A DNA stretch of 64,000 bases, from assembly GCA_030442035.1 (NCBI GenBank), contig JAUJEA010000002.1:558001-622000 (forward strand), in the 5' to 3' direction. A program made the position numbers and the translations under genes. Positions 35,448 to 45,107 of the stretch are shown here, piece after piece. The notes beneath the pieces were generated by a model that was given only the letters and a program-made list of their open reading frames with translations, did no database searches and was not told the origin of the DNA. The stretch's first letter is position 1, and every line of letters begins with the position of its first letter. The DNA is from Splendidivirga corallicola (GTDB lineage: Bacteria > Bacteroidota > Bacteroidia > Cytophagales > Cyclobacteriaceae).

Positions 35448-37826
35448 ATGTTCAAAAACTACCTTAAAGTGACCTTCAGAAATTTAGCCAGGAACAAGAC
35501 ATTTGTTGTGATCAATGTGCTGGGGCTGGGGCTTGCACTAGCACTTTGTGTAGTGGCCTATCTCAACTATCAATTCGCCATCGGGTTTGATACCAATCAT
35601 AAAAATATAGATGAAATTTATAAGATAAGTGCCAAACGCCAATTAAAAGAACGCATGGTAGATTATGGCATCACCCCGGTATCCATGGGACCTGCCATAG
35701 AGCTTGATATTTCCGGAGCGGATCAGGTCACCCGTTTTATGACGTCCAGATATTCCATGAGGCATGATGACGAGGTTTTTAATACTCAGTTTGGATTTGG
35801 TGATGAGGCCTATCTCGATATTTTCACTTATCCATTGATTGAAGGTGATAAGGAAGCCATTAAAGATCCGAGTAAAATACTGATCACAAAAAAAACGGCA
35901 GAAAAATATTTTGGAGAAAGGGAAGCTTTAGGAGAAATTATGGTGATCAGAAACAATAGTGGGCAGGAATTTGAATTTATTGTAGCCGGTGTTATGGAAA
36001 ATCCTCCGTTGAACACCTGTATGCAATTTGAGGCCTTATTGAACTATGAGAACTTTATTAAAATCAGTGAAATAGAAGATCCCCAGGATTGGCAAAGATT
36101 CACCTCGGCAACATTTTTAAGAATATCAGATCCTACCAAAAGACAAGTAGTAGAAAATCTTTTGGCAAAATATGTTCCCATCCAAAATGAGGCAAGACAG
36201 GATATCCCCATGCACAGTTTTTACTTGCAACCATTGGAAGCAGTGGCGGATGAAGCTGACAATATGTGGAACTATTGGTTATGGAACAATATGCATCCTG
36301 CCGCGGTAGTGGCTCCCAATGTTATGGCAATCCTCATTTTACTCATAGCTTGTTTCAATTTCACCAATACTTCCATCGCCTTTTCAAGCAAAAGACTCAA
36401 GGAAATAGGTGTTAGAAAAGTTCTTGGTGGAAATAAAAGTCAGGTGGTGTGGCAGTTTCTGGGCGAAAATATGATGCTGTGTTTCATGGCTTTATTATTC
36501 GGTCTTTTACTAGCCTATTATTTGGTGCCATTGTACAGTGGCATGTGGGAATATCTTGATCTGAGAATTAGCTTCCTGGATAACATTGGTTTTTATGTGT
36601 TCCTTGTCGCTTTATTAATGTTCACAGGCCTTGTAGCTGGCATTTATCCGGCCTTTTATATCAGCGGATTCCAACCTGTTAAGATTTTAAGTAATTCTCT
36701 GAAAATAAAAGGTAGCAGCGCCTTATCAAAAGTACTTCTGACCGCACAGTTTACTATTTCCATTGTAGCATTGGTTTCTGGAATTGTCTTTACACAAAAT
36801 GCCGTATTTCAGGAAAACATGGATCTGGGTTATCAAAAGGATGGGATCATTGCTGTCCCCGTTAGATCCACAGCAGAGTATACAGCTTTCAGGAATGCAG
36901 TTGAACAAAGTAGCCATATTAAAAGTATTGCCGGATCGGACGAACATATTGGCTGGTCGGATTATGGTAGAACAGTCAAGAGTGAGGACAAGGAAGTAAG
37001 AGCGGATGTACTGGATATTGGAACCGATTACCTGGAGACAATGGGCCTTAATTTAAAGGAGGGGAGAAATTTCGATATAGAACGACAGGAAAATGATAGC
37101 CGGGAATCTATTATTGTGACAGAACTCTTTGCTCAGGAATTTGGCTGGGAGAACCCCATTGGTAAACGTGTTTCACTCAATGATACGACCCATTTGAATA
37201 TTATTGGCCTTGTTGAAAATTTCTATGGGGATTACTTCTTTAGCCCCATTGAACCTACTATGTTGCGACTTGCAAAACCTGAACGCCTAAGAATGGTGGT
37301 TGTCAGCACGGATATGGACAAACTTTATGAGACCAATGATTATTTACAAGCGGAATGGAAGAAAGCTATTCCTTATGCTCCTTATCCAGGCTTTATGCAG
37401 GAGGATACACTGAAAGAGGCTAAGGATGTAAACAAAAATATTATTTACATATTTCTGTTCTTATCCGTTATTGCCATTATTCTCTCGGCAATCGGATTGT
37501 TTACGCTGGTCTCGCTCAATATCATTAGCAGAATAAAAGAGTTGGGTATTAGAAAAGTGCTGGGTGCAACAATTGGTCATTTAGCAGGTTTGATCAACAA
37601 ACAGTTTGTCATCATACTAATTATTGCATCCTTTTTTGGTGCCATCGCGGGATATTATTTAACGGATATGTTAATGGGCAGTATCTATGCTGTTCATATT
37701 GATATGAATATAGTCAGTTTTATAGTACCGGTTATTGTCACTTTTGTTTTAGCGGCAATCACCATTGGAGGCAAGGTTTACAATGCTGCGGCGCAAAATC
37801 CGGTGGAATCATTAAGATACGAGTAG
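35448..37826 (+). CDS. MacB/FtsX-type ABC permease with two FtsX domains
   Basis: A 792-residue permease. An N-terminal helix (VVINVLGLGLALALCVVAYL) precedes a MacB-type periplasmic domain (about 50-270). The first FtsX bundle is near 290-430 (FTNTSIAFSSKRLKEIGVRK), a second periplasmic domain follows, and a second bundle ends the protein (SRIKELGIRKVLGATIGHLA). In Bacteroidota such long permeases often act as orphans with an ATPase elsewhere, as here; they drive efflux or lipoprotein-type transport by mechanotransmission. The substrate is unknown. A terminator follows 25 bp after the stop. Confidence 0.92.
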   Translation: MFKNYLKVTFRNLARNKTFVVINVLGLGLALALCVVAYLNYQFAIGFDTNHKNIDEIYKISAKRQLKERMVDYGITPVSMGPAIELDISGADQVTRFMTSRYSMRHDDEVFNTQFGFGDEAYLDIFTYPLIEGDKEAIKDPSKILITKKTAEKYFGEREALGEIMVIRNNSGQEFEFIVAGVMENPPLNTCMQFEALLNYENFIKISEIEDPQDWQRFTSATFLRISDPTKRQVVENLLAKYVPIQNEARQDIPMHSFYLQPLEAVADEADNMWNYWLWNNMHPAAVVAPNVMAILILLIACFNFTNTSIAFSSKRLKEIGVRKVLGGNKSQVVWQFLGENMMLCFMALLFGLLLAYYLVPLYSGMWEYLDLRISFLDNIGFYVFLVALLMFTGLVAGIYPAFYISGFQPVKILSNSLKIKGSSALSKVLLTAQFTISIVALVSGIVFTQNAVFQENMDLGYQKDGIIAVPVRSTAEYTAFRNAVEQSSHIKSIAGSDEHIGWSDYGRTVKSEDKEVRADVLDIGTDYLETMGLNLKEGRNFDIERQENDSRESIIVTELFAQEFGWENPIGKRVSLNDTTHLNIIGLVENFYGDYFFSPIEPTMLRLAKPERLRMVVVSTDMDKLYETNDYLQAEWKKAIPYAPYPGFMQEDTLKEAKDVNKNIIYIFLFLSVIAIILSAIGLFTLVSLNIISRIKELGIRKVLGATIGHLAGLINKQFVIILIIASFFGAIAGYYLTDMLMGSIYAVHIDMNIVSFIVPVIVTFVLAAITIGGKVYNAAAQNPVESLRYE

Positions 37827-37850
37827 TCGATTTACGTTTTATAAGCTAAG

Positions 37851-37878
37851 AGTCGGTGCAATAGCATCGGCTTTTTTT
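37851..37878 (+). terminator. Terminator after the ABC permease gene
   Basis: AGTCGGTGC (37851-37859) and GCATCGGCT (37864-37872) form a 9-bp stem with two G-T pairs and an AATA loop, followed by seven T. Confidence 0.85.
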
Positions 37879-37923
37879 ATGCTTTTTGTCCTATCTTTAT
37901 TCAATCAAATTACACATGGCCTT

Positions 37924-38439
37924 ATGCAGCAACAAGAAACCTCTCCGATGAAGCTACTCATGTCTAACTTTGCAAAAGAAGGCATAGTGGAATGGATTGG
38001 GGTACGTCCCGGAAAAAGAGAAGACATGATTATTTTGGAGCGTGTTATAGCAAAAATTGGAAGCGGTTTGGAAGGTGACAGATTTAGAGGTTCCACAAAC
38101 AGTCCAAGACAAGTAACTCTCATACAAAAAGAGCATATCCAGGCAGTTGCCTCTTTTATGAAAATGGAATTCATTCAACCATTTTTATTAAGGAGAAATA
38201 TTGTGGTGAGTGGAATCAACCTACTGGCATTCAAAGAAAAACAGTTTCAAATAGGAGATGCTATATTGGAAATGAGTGGCCTTTGTCATCCCTGTTCCCG
38301 TATGGAGGAAGCTTTAGGTGCCGGAGGTTATAATGCCATGAGAGGACATGGTGGCATTACTGCCAAAGTTATACGAGAAGGTGAGATCCGGTTGGGAGAT
38401 CAAATTAAAATTATTGATAACACATCGTTAAATTCATGA
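37924..38439 (+). CDS. MOSC-domain protein
   Basis: A 171-residue protein from the ATG at 37924. An ATG at 37879 sits in the terminator T-run and is unlikely; one at 37960 would give a 159-residue form closer to the usual length. The MOSC fold is marked by VEWIGVRPGKREDM, LEGDRFRG, QVTLIQKEHI and ALGAGGYNAMRGHGG. The conserved sulphur-carrier Cys is in GLCHPCSRME. MOSC proteins carry sulphur for molybdenum cofactor or related chemistry; the specific role is unknown. Confidence 0.85.
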   Translation: MQQQETSPMKLLMSNFAKEGIVEWIGVRPGKREDMIILERVIAKIGSGLEGDRFRGSTNSPRQVTLIQKEHIQAVASFMKMEFIQPFLLRRNIVVSGINLLAFKEKQFQIGDAILEMSGLCHPCSRMEEALGAGGYNAMRGHGGITAKVIREGEIRLGDQIKIIDNTSLNS

Positions 38440-38443
38440 GAAA

Positions 38444-38506
38444 AGTAAGGTGTCTTTCTATTCGTAACGTTGATAAAGTTTAATATGAATAGAAACACAC
38501 CCTACT
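38444..38506. terminator. Long imperfect hairpin between convergent genes
   Basis: AGTAAGGTGTCTTTCTATTC (38444-38463) and GAATAGAAACACACCCTACT (38487-38506) match in 18 of 20 positions, with a 23-nt loop. On the minus strand a T4 follows, so it may stop transcripts from the SnoaL-like gene. Confidence 0.55.
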
Positions 38507-38516
38507 TAAAAAATGA

Positions 38517-38867
38517 TTACTCTCCGTGATAAAATCTTTCTTTGATGATTTTACCGTCCTTCCAGGTTTGTACAGCAGCCTGGTTTAATTGTTGTCTTTG
38601 TCCACCCTTGAAAGTGATGTCCATGTGCCATTCTGCCATAGTGGTATCTCCATTTTCAGCTGTGCTCAAAACTTCGGCACTATGAAACTCTTCCACGTTA
38701 GACACAAACTGTTTTTCATACTCACGGTTAACATCTTTTCCCACTCTAGGCTCCTGGCTGTTTTCTTGCATGACAACATTGTCATCGTAGAATTTCTCAA
38801 AAGCATCCAGAATCTGTCCGGAAAGGATCATTTGATTTAACTCATTCAAGTTTTGCAGGTTACTCAT
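38517..38867 (-). CDS. SnoaL/NTF2-like protein
   Basis: A 116-residue protein with the cone-shaped SnoaL/NTF2-like fold, seen in LDAFEKFYDDNVVMQENSQE, MAEWHMDITFKGGQRQQLNQ and the final VQTWKDGKIIKERFYHGE. Members bind small hydrophobic ligands or act as isomerases; the active role here is unknown. It stands alone, and two inverted repeats lie about 50-95 bp upstream. Confidence 0.85.
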   Translation of the reverse strand: MSNLQNLNELNQMILSGQILDAFEKFYDDNVVMQENSQEPRVGKDVNREYEKQFVSNVEEFHSAEVLSTAENGDTTMAEWHMDITFKGGQRQQLNQAAVQTWKDGKIIKERFYHGE

Positions 38868-38918
38868 AATGCTATTTTTTAATGGTGAATTTATTAGGAG
38901 TTCTACGGCTACTGAAAA

Positions 38919-38961
38919 TATATGTTACAACATATAATGTAAAAACATAATTTTTTTACAT
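38919..38961 (-). promoter_or_regulatory. Two adjacent inverted repeats upstream of the SnoaL-like gene
   Basis: TATATGTT-AC-AACATATA (38919-38936) is a perfect 8-bp-arm palindrome. Next to it ATGTAAAAA (38937-38945) pairs with TTTTTACAT (38953-38961). They lie 52-94 bp before the start codon, where an operator is expected. Confidence 0.4.
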
Positions 38962-39029
38962 ACCAATTCAAAACCTTTGGTTCAACGCATTAGGCTTAAT
39001 AATGAGTACGCTTTTTTTGATCCCTAGAT

Positions 39030-40079
39030 TTAAATTCCCAGCACTTTTTTAGGCATGTGCATGGCTACCAAAACATTAGGCACATCCACGACTTCAGCTA
39101 TTTTAAGATCTCCGGTCAAGGAGCACAGGACATAGGCATCATTCCTTTGCATTCCATGGACTTCAACCAGGTAATTAACCATATATCGGGTAGCTTTTTT
39201 GGCTGCTTCGTCAAGTGTAGGAGCAAAAGCAGTTACCGCATAGTAATCATCATCTTCATATTCCGGCTCAGTAATGCTTCGGTCTCCCTTTATCACATTG
39301 ATCTCATAGACAATTCTCATCGGTGCTTCTATGGCTGTTCCACAAACTTCTCCCATTCCCTGAGCTGCATGGGTATCTCCAATAGAAAATAATGCACCTT
39401 TCACAAATACGGGAAAATAGACAGTGGTTCCTGCAATCATATAAGGATTATCCATATTACCGCCATTTGCCCTTGGAGGTATGGTAGATAACAAAGAATC
39501 TGTGGTTGGCGCTACTCCCATCACTCCGGGGAAAGGGTTTAACGGTATTTTTATTTTATCGGAAAAAGCTACTGTCTGGTCTCCCTGATTTATTTGAAAA
39601 GTTTTCAGATAAGGTTCTGTAAACTCATCTGCCAGGAAACCAAATCCTGGAACTATAGCAGTCCAGCCCCAATCACCAATCTCTATATCATGCAATGTAA
39701 CTGCTAAAATATCGCCTGGTTGAGCTTCTTCTACATATACCGGACCGGTTAATGGATGTATTGGTTCAAAGCTCAGCTTATTCAAGTCATCAATACCCGA
39801 TTCAGCATTTAGCTGACCGTCTGTTGCCTCTTTGGTATAAGCCTCAACCACAGCGCCTGAATTTACTTTAATGACAGGTTCAATTGTACTACTAAATTTA
39901 TTATGTGTTTGATCTGCTGACAAACGATGAGTAATTGCAGGAATAGCAGTTTCAATTGGTGCATCGGAAGAAGCTTCTTCCGATGATTGATTCGTCTGAG
40001 GTTCAGTACAACCAAATATGCCAAGTGACAATATACAAATGGCGTATTGTAATTTAGAGTTAATGGTAGTTGATTTCAT
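39030..40079 (-). CDS. Acetamidase/formamidase-family lipoprotein
   Basis: A 349-residue protein of the FmdA/AmdA family. The signature IGDTHAAQGMGEVCGTAIEA is present, as are PLTGPVYVEEAQPGDILAVT and the FPGVMGVAP block. Family enzymes hydrolyse short amides to ammonia and an acid. Here the protein begins with a lipoprotein signal (lipobox LGIFGC, Cys at about 24), so it should be anchored outside the cytosol, while characterised acetamidases are cytosolic. Its natural substrate may therefore differ. Confidence 0.9.
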   Translation of the reverse strand: MKSTTINSKLQYAICILSLGIFGCTEPQTNQSSEEASSDAPIETAIPAITHRLSADQTHNKFSSTIEPVIKVNSGAVVEAYTKEATDGQLNAESGIDDLNKLSFEPIHPLTGPVYVEEAQPGDILAVTLHDIEIGDWGWTAIVPGFGFLADEFTEPYLKTFQINQGDQTVAFSDKIKIPLNPFPGVMGVAPTTDSLLSTIPPRANGGNMDNPYMIAGTTVYFPVFVKGALFSIGDTHAAQGMGEVCGTAIEAPMRIVYEINVIKGDRSITEPEYEDDDYYAVTAFAPTLDEAAKKATRYMVNYLVEVHGMQRNDAYVLCSLTGDLKIAEVVDVPNVLVAMHMPKKVLGI

Positions 40080-40378
40080 GGGTTTATAAAAAGTGTTGAA
40101 GTGTTAATGTATTTAAGTGTTTAAGTTGTTCATGTGTCAATTCATGCCTATACTCAATATCAGGGCTATGCGTGAATCTTCCTATATCGCATAGGATGGC
40201 TAAGGTTACCTCTCTAATTATACCTTCATAAGCTAACAATTTCAAGCTGCGAGTGCAAATATTACCGCCTTTGATATCAGTGAGACATTGTGCGATAGTA
40301 TCTTTTTAAAATATCCTAAAAAACGTTAACTTTTAAATTACAATCTGTAAACAACTAAACACCAAATACACAATCCTG
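40080..40378. other. Intergenic region with octamer repeats
   Basis: About 300 bp between divergent genes. It starts with the tandem octamers at 40091-40138. No coding frame or clear promoter was found in the rest. Confidence 0.5.
40091..40138 (+). repeat. Degenerate tandem octamers (AAGTGTTR), locus 1
   Basis: Six consecutive 8-bp units starting AAGTGTTG and AAGTGTTA and decaying to ATGTATTT, AAGTGTTT, AAGTTGTT and CATGTGTC. The unit is shared with the arrays at 42110 and 47126. Confidence 0.7.
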
Positions 40379-42109
40379 ATGAAAACCCTCAATAGCTTAC
40401 TTTTTCTGTGTGTTCTATTTGCCTGTCTTAATTGCCAAAATAACCAGACATCAGCACTTACCTTTTCAATCACATTTGAAGCGGATAAAAGTGAAACACC
40501 ACTTGATGGCCGATTACTGCTGATCATTGCTAAGCACGATGAAAAAGAACCAAGATTTCAGATAAGCTCAGGACCCAATGCTCAGCAGATATTTGGGATT
40601 GATGTTGAAGGTTGGGAATCCGGACAGGTTGCTATATTCGATGGTGATGTATTTGGTTATCCAAAAGCCAGTTTAAATGATCTTGAGCCTGGGGAGTATT
40701 ATGTTCAGGCTCTCTTGCATAAATATGAAACCTTCAATCGGGCTGACGGCCATACTGTTAAATTACCTATGGATCGAGGAGAAGGGCAGCATTGGAATTT
40801 AGCACCTGGGAATCTTTATAGTTCGCCGGTAAAAATGAATATTAATCCAAATGAAAAATTCGAGATCAAAATTAACCTGGATCAGGAAATTCCCCCAATT
40901 GATCCTCCCAAGGATTCTAAATATGTGAAGCATGTCAAAATTCAAAGTGAGCTCCTCTCAGAATTTTGGGGGCGGCCTATGCATCTTGGAGCGCATGTTT
41001 TATTACCGGAAGGTTTTGATGAGCACCCTGAAGCTAAATACCCATTGGCAATTTTTCATGGACATTTCCCTAGCGATTTTGGAGGATTTAGAGAAGAGGC
41101 ACCCGACCCAAACCTTGAACCGGATTATAGTGCCAGGTTTGATGTAAAAGGTTATAACCGAATTGTACAAGAGGAGGCGCATAACTTTTACAAAACCTGG
41201 ACGGGACCTGACTTTCCAAGAATGATTATCATAGAAATTCAGCATGCCAATCCATATTATGATGATTCCTATGCGGTCAATTCCGCAAACCTTGGGCCTT
41301 ATGGTGATGCCATCACCTATGAGCTTATTCCTTATATTGAAGAAGAATTCAGAGGTATCGGAGAAGGGTGGTCAAGATTCCTATATGGCGGTTCCACAGG
41401 TGGTTGGGAAGCACTCGCAGCCCAAGTAATGTACCCGGATGAATATAATGGGTGTTTTGCGGCTTGTCCCGATCCCATCGATTTCAGGGCTTATACATTG
41501 GTGAATATCTATGAAGATCTTAATGCTTACTACGAAGATGGAGACTTTAAAAAGATTGAAAGAGCAGGTCATCGCGATTATCTTGGTAATGTGGATCGAA
41601 CCCTTAAAGATTGGAATCACTTGGAATTGGTGCTGGGGACCAAAGGGCGATCTGGTGATCAATTCGATATTTGGGAAGCTGTTTATTCTCCAGTGGGTGA
41701 AGATGGCTATCCCAAAAGAATATGGGACAAAATGACCGGTGAAATCGATCGAACCGTAGCTGAGTACTGGCGGGAGCATTATGATCTACGCTATATTCTA
41801 CAAAGAGATTGGAAAACATTGGGGCCTAAATTAAAAGGCAAGATCCATATATATTGCGGTGACATGGACAATTACTATTTGAACAATGCTGTTTATCTTA
41901 TGGAACAGTTTTTAGAAAGTACCGCGGATCCTTATTATGAAGGAGAGGTAGATTACGGTGATCGTGCCGAACACTGCTGGAATGGCGACCATGAAAATCC
42001 TAATCACATTTCTCGCTTAAGGTATAATACCATGTATGTTCCTAAAATACTGGATAGAATAAAAAAGAGCGCTCCTAAAGATGCAGATTTAGTTAGCTGG
42101 AGGTATTAG
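40379..42109 (+). CDS. Esterase-like lipoprotein
   Basis: A 576-residue protein with a lipoprotein signal (FACLNC, Cys at about 20). Residues about 25-165 form a beta-rich N-domain. Residues about 180-560 read as an alpha/beta-hydrolase of the putative esterase type: HVLLPEGFDEHPEAKYPLAI, FHGHFPSDFGGF, the elbow LYGGSTGGWEALAAQVMYPD with Ser as likely nucleophile, and a late His in DRAEHCWNGDHENPNH. It is probably an outer-facing hydrolase. The substrate is unknown and no partner gene is adjacent. Confidence 0.75.
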   Translation: MKTLNSLLFLCVLFACLNCQNNQTSALTFSITFEADKSETPLDGRLLLIIAKHDEKEPRFQISSGPNAQQIFGIDVEGWESGQVAIFDGDVFGYPKASLNDLEPGEYYVQALLHKYETFNRADGHTVKLPMDRGEGQHWNLAPGNLYSSPVKMNINPNEKFEIKINLDQEIPPIDPPKDSKYVKHVKIQSELLSEFWGRPMHLGAHVLLPEGFDEHPEAKYPLAIFHGHFPSDFGGFREEAPDPNLEPDYSARFDVKGYNRIVQEEAHNFYKTWTGPDFPRMIIIEIQHANPYYDDSYAVNSANLGPYGDAITYELIPYIEEEFRGIGEGWSRFLYGGSTGGWEALAAQVMYPDEYNGCFAACPDPIDFRAYTLVNIYEDLNAYYEDGDFKKIERAGHRDYLGNVDRTLKDWNHLELVLGTKGRSGDQFDIWEAVYSPVGEDGYPKRIWDKMTGEIDRTVAEYWREHYDLRYILQRDWKTLGPKLKGKIHIYCGDMDNYYLNNAVYLMEQFLESTADPYYEGEVDYGDRAEHCWNGDHENPNHISRLRYNTMYVPKILDRIKKSAPKDADLVSWRY

Positions 42110-42173
42110 AAGTGTTAAAGTGTCAAAGTGTTAGAGTGTTAAAGTGTTAAAGTATTTAAGTTGGTAAGTATAA
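42110..42173 (+). repeat. Degenerate tandem octamers (AAGTGTTA), locus 2
   Basis: Units AAGTGTTA, AAGTGTCA, AAGTGTTA, GAGTGTTA, AAGTGTTA, AAGTATTT, AAGTTGGT and AAGTATAA run without a gap directly after the esterase-like stop codon. Confidence 0.75.
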
Positions 42174-42180
42174 AATCCTC

Positions 42181-42250
42181 GTAATTCGTAATTCGCAATT
42201 TCATAATTCTTTTATAATTCATCATTAAAAATTCATAATTCAAAATTACC
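42181..42250. repeat. AATTC-rich degenerate repeats
   Basis: GTAATTCGTAATTCGCAATT is followed by several ATAATTC units (CATAATTC, TATAATTC, AAAATTC, CATAATTC). It directly follows the octamer array and fills the gap to the ABC permease stop. Confidence 0.5.
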
Positions 42251-42286
42251 AAATCAAACTTCTAATAAGCTATAAAAACTATTGCT

Positions 42287-44854
42287 TTAGACTTCTTTTC
42301 TCAACACTTCAAGCGGAGGTGTTTTAATGATCCTTCGTGTATTGAGCCAACCGACTAGAATCGTGGAAGAAATAATTACTGCTAGCGTACCGGCCATGTC
42401 AAAGAAATTTGGCAAAAAGATGATATCAAAAAAATAAATGGATAAACCCCAACTGGCGAAAACAGCCAGGAAAGTTCCGGTGGCTCCGGCAAACAATCCC
42501 AGGTAAGCATATTCAATAATTGTGATCTGCTTTAATTGTTTTTTCAAAGCACCCAATGTCCTCAATAAGGTATTTTCTTTAATCCTCGCATACTTGCTAT
42601 TACTTATGGCTCCAGCCAACACAATCAGACCGGTAACTATACTAAACAACGCCATGAAACGCACAACAAAGGATATCTTGTCAATGATCTCATCCAGAGT
42701 TCTTAAAATGATCCTTAGGTCGAGACTTGAAACATTGGGAAAATTCCTGGCCAGATTTTGTTGAAAAGCTGCGGTGACATTTTTATCAGGTGATTTGGCC
42801 AATAAAGCATAATACTGTGGTGCTCTTTCCAGTACACCTGCCGGAAATATGAACATGAAGTTATTTTGAATTCTTTGCCAGTCAGTTTTAACCACTCCTC
42901 CAACATACGTCTTCAAAGGAAGGCCATGAACGTTAAATACAATCTCATCACCCAGGTCAACGTGAATCAAACTCGCCATGCTCTCGGCTACTGTGATGAA
43001 AATACTGTCTTTTTGGTTTTTAATCACAGGAGTGAACCTTCCCTTCGATATTGATTCCGTAGGCAGCAGCTCATCACGATAGGTCACCATGTGTTCCCAA
43101 TAAAGAAGCCCATTAGGAACATCATCATCAGGATCATTTTTAATTTCATTGATACTTTTATTTCTGATCTTTTGAAATCGAAGGGTTATGATTGGGACCA
43201 GTTGTTGAGTAGCCAAGTCATACTCCTGAGTAAGACTGTCGATCTTTTCTTTTTGATCCGGTTGAATATCAAAAAGCACCAAATTAGAACGATTCGACGC
43301 ACCAATAAATTCGACTTGTCTCAGGATACCATTCTGGATCACATCAAGTGTTGAAATCAAAAAAGTTCCAAGCCCTATGACTACAATCAATATCAAGGTT
43401 TGATTGTTGGGTCGAAACAGGTTAGACATGCTCTGCTGCCAGACAAAGCTCATTTTCTTTTGCAGCAACCTTCCGGTTATAAAAAGTAATAACCGGGCTA
43501 TCAATGATAAAATGAAAAATGTAAATACGATAGCTGCAGAAAAAATTGCTCCTAAAACAATACTTTGTGTTTGATAGATTGCCAATCCAAGTCCCGTCAA
43601 TATAATGAGAAAAACTACTCTTTTCTGAACGCCCTTTGTCACTTTTAACACTTCAATATTCGCTCTGAATGCAAGGATTGGTGAAATGTTCTTGATCTTA
43701 AACAGTGGTAACAGCGAGAACAATATAGAAATAACAAAGCCGATAAATAGTCCAAACAGAATGGAAGGCCATGAAATGGCATAACTTAAATTGATCGGTA
43801 GAAAGTCTTTTAAGGCATAGGGTATCAAAGCCTGAATAAAACTACCCAAAGTCACACCCAGAATACTTCCGATAATCCCGAGGATAATGGTTTGAATGAA
43901 AAAAATAAGAAAGGTAGCTTCCCCGGGAGCTCCCAGGCATTTAAGGATGGCAATAACCCCTGTTTTCTCCCTAAGATAGATTTGAACGGAACTGGCAGCA
44001 CCGACACAGCCCAGCACCAATGCGATAAAACCAAGCAGGTTTAAAAATTTATACAGATTCTTAAAGCTTTTGCCAAGATTCTCCTTTCGGTATTGAATGG
44101 TCTCCCAGCTAAACCCAAAGGCTCTAATGGCTGGTTTAAGATCATTGAGTGTCCTGGAAACACTCTTATCTTCGGCAATTTTAAAATATTTTCTGTATTT
44201 GATCCTGCTTCCGGTTGTTATAAGATTTGTGCGTTTCAGGCTATCGAACGGGATATAGATGCCCGGAGCAAACGTTGAAGCAATCTTAACATTTCCTGGC
44301 TTCTTAGTTACAAATCCAACCACAGGCAATGAAAGTTCTCCAACCTTTACAGTATCATAGACATTGATATTAAACTGAAGGGCAATAGTTTCATCAATTA
44401 ATGCAGTATTCCCATTTCTGAAATTTTCAATAGAAAAAGGTGGAACGGTTTCCATTTCACCATAAAAAGGATAATTGCCTTTCAAAGCAGTAATTTGGGC
44501 CAGGCGGCTCTCTCTCTGTACAGTAAAGTGCGCCATAGAATTGAATCTGGCCTCCGATGCTTGCTCGGTCGTTAGTTTATTGAAGAAAATAGAATCAGCC
44601 TCTCCGAACGGATCATCACTGTAGAGCACAATATCAGCACCTAAAAGTGCCCTGGCCTGATTATCTATATCTGCATCAAGGTTATTGTTGAAGGAATTAA
44701 TAGCGACTAAAGCCGCAATACCAATGACAATGGATGAAATAAATAATAGCAGTCTGGGACCATTCTTCTTGGCATCCCGCCACGCGATCTTCCAGATCCA
44801 TCGATCATTCAGGATATCTGGTCTGGGATAATGTACTTTTATAATCCTGTCCAT
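42287..44854 (-). CDS. YbbP-like ABC permease with FtsX domains
   Basis: An 855-residue permease. The opening DRWIWKIAWRDAKKNGPRLL, followed by LLFISSIVIGIAALVAINSF and QARALLGADIVLYSDD, matches the YbbP group of the lysophospholipase-linked ABC family. A periplasmic domain, a cluster of helices with an EKTGVIAILKCLGAPG FtsX loop, and a final FtsX bundle (KENTLLRTLGALKKQLKQIT) follow. Its ATPase partner (YbbA-like) is not adjacent. YbbAP is thought to move hydrophobic molecules across the envelope; the cargo here is not known. Confidence 0.9.
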   Translation of the reverse strand: MDRIIKVHYPRPDILNDRWIWKIAWRDAKKNGPRLLLFISSIVIGIAALVAINSFNNNLDADIDNQARALLGADIVLYSDDPFGEADSIFFNKLTTEQASEARFNSMAHFTVQRESRLAQITALKGNYPFYGEMETVPPFSIENFRNGNTALIDETIALQFNINVYDTVKVGELSLPVVGFVTKKPGNVKIASTFAPGIYIPFDSLKRTNLITTGSRIKYRKYFKIAEDKSVSRTLNDLKPAIRAFGFSWETIQYRKENLGKSFKNLYKFLNLLGFIALVLGCVGAASSVQIYLREKTGVIAILKCLGAPGEATFLIFFIQTIILGIIGSILGVTLGSFIQALIPYALKDFLPINLSYAISWPSILFGLFIGFVISILFSLLPLFKIKNISPILAFRANIEVLKVTKGVQKRVVFLIILTGLGLAIYQTQSIVLGAIFSAAIVFTFFILSLIARLLLFITGRLLQKKMSFVWQQSMSNLFRPNNQTLILIVVIGLGTFLISTLDVIQNGILRQVEFIGASNRSNLVLFDIQPDQKEKIDSLTQEYDLATQQLVPIITLRFQKIRNKSINEIKNDPDDDVPNGLLYWEHMVTYRDELLPTESISKGRFTPVIKNQKDSIFITVAESMASLIHVDLGDEIVFNVHGLPLKTYVGGVVKTDWQRIQNNFMFIFPAGVLERAPQYYALLAKSPDKNVTAAFQQNLARNFPNVSSLDLRIILRTLDEIIDKISFVVRFMALFSIVTGLIVLAGAISNSKYARIKENTLLRTLGALKKQLKQITIIEYAYLGLFAGATGTFLAVFASWGLSIYFFDIIFLPNFFDMAGTLAVIISSTILVGWLNTRRIIKTPPLEVLRKEV

Positions 44855-45107
44855 TCTACGACTGCCATGAGTAATTGTAACAAAAGATTCAAAAAAATAG
44901 ATCGCTTACCTGTATATTCAAAATTAAAAATAAATTCCATTGCACACGGCTATCCGGAGTACATCATAGTTCTGCACTCGTAATTGTATCGTTAATTATT
45001 AATTGATTTAGATAATTATTAAGTTTAGTTTTGGCTGTCTCAGGCGATAAGCGGCCTTACAACAAGTAATAGTTTAACGATTTGTCAAAATTGAATAGTA
45101 AAACCAT

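Noticed and set aside
37879-37923. Longer start for the MOSC gene at 37879
   Set aside because: This ATG lies in the T-run of the preceding terminator, so the transcript probably starts further on.
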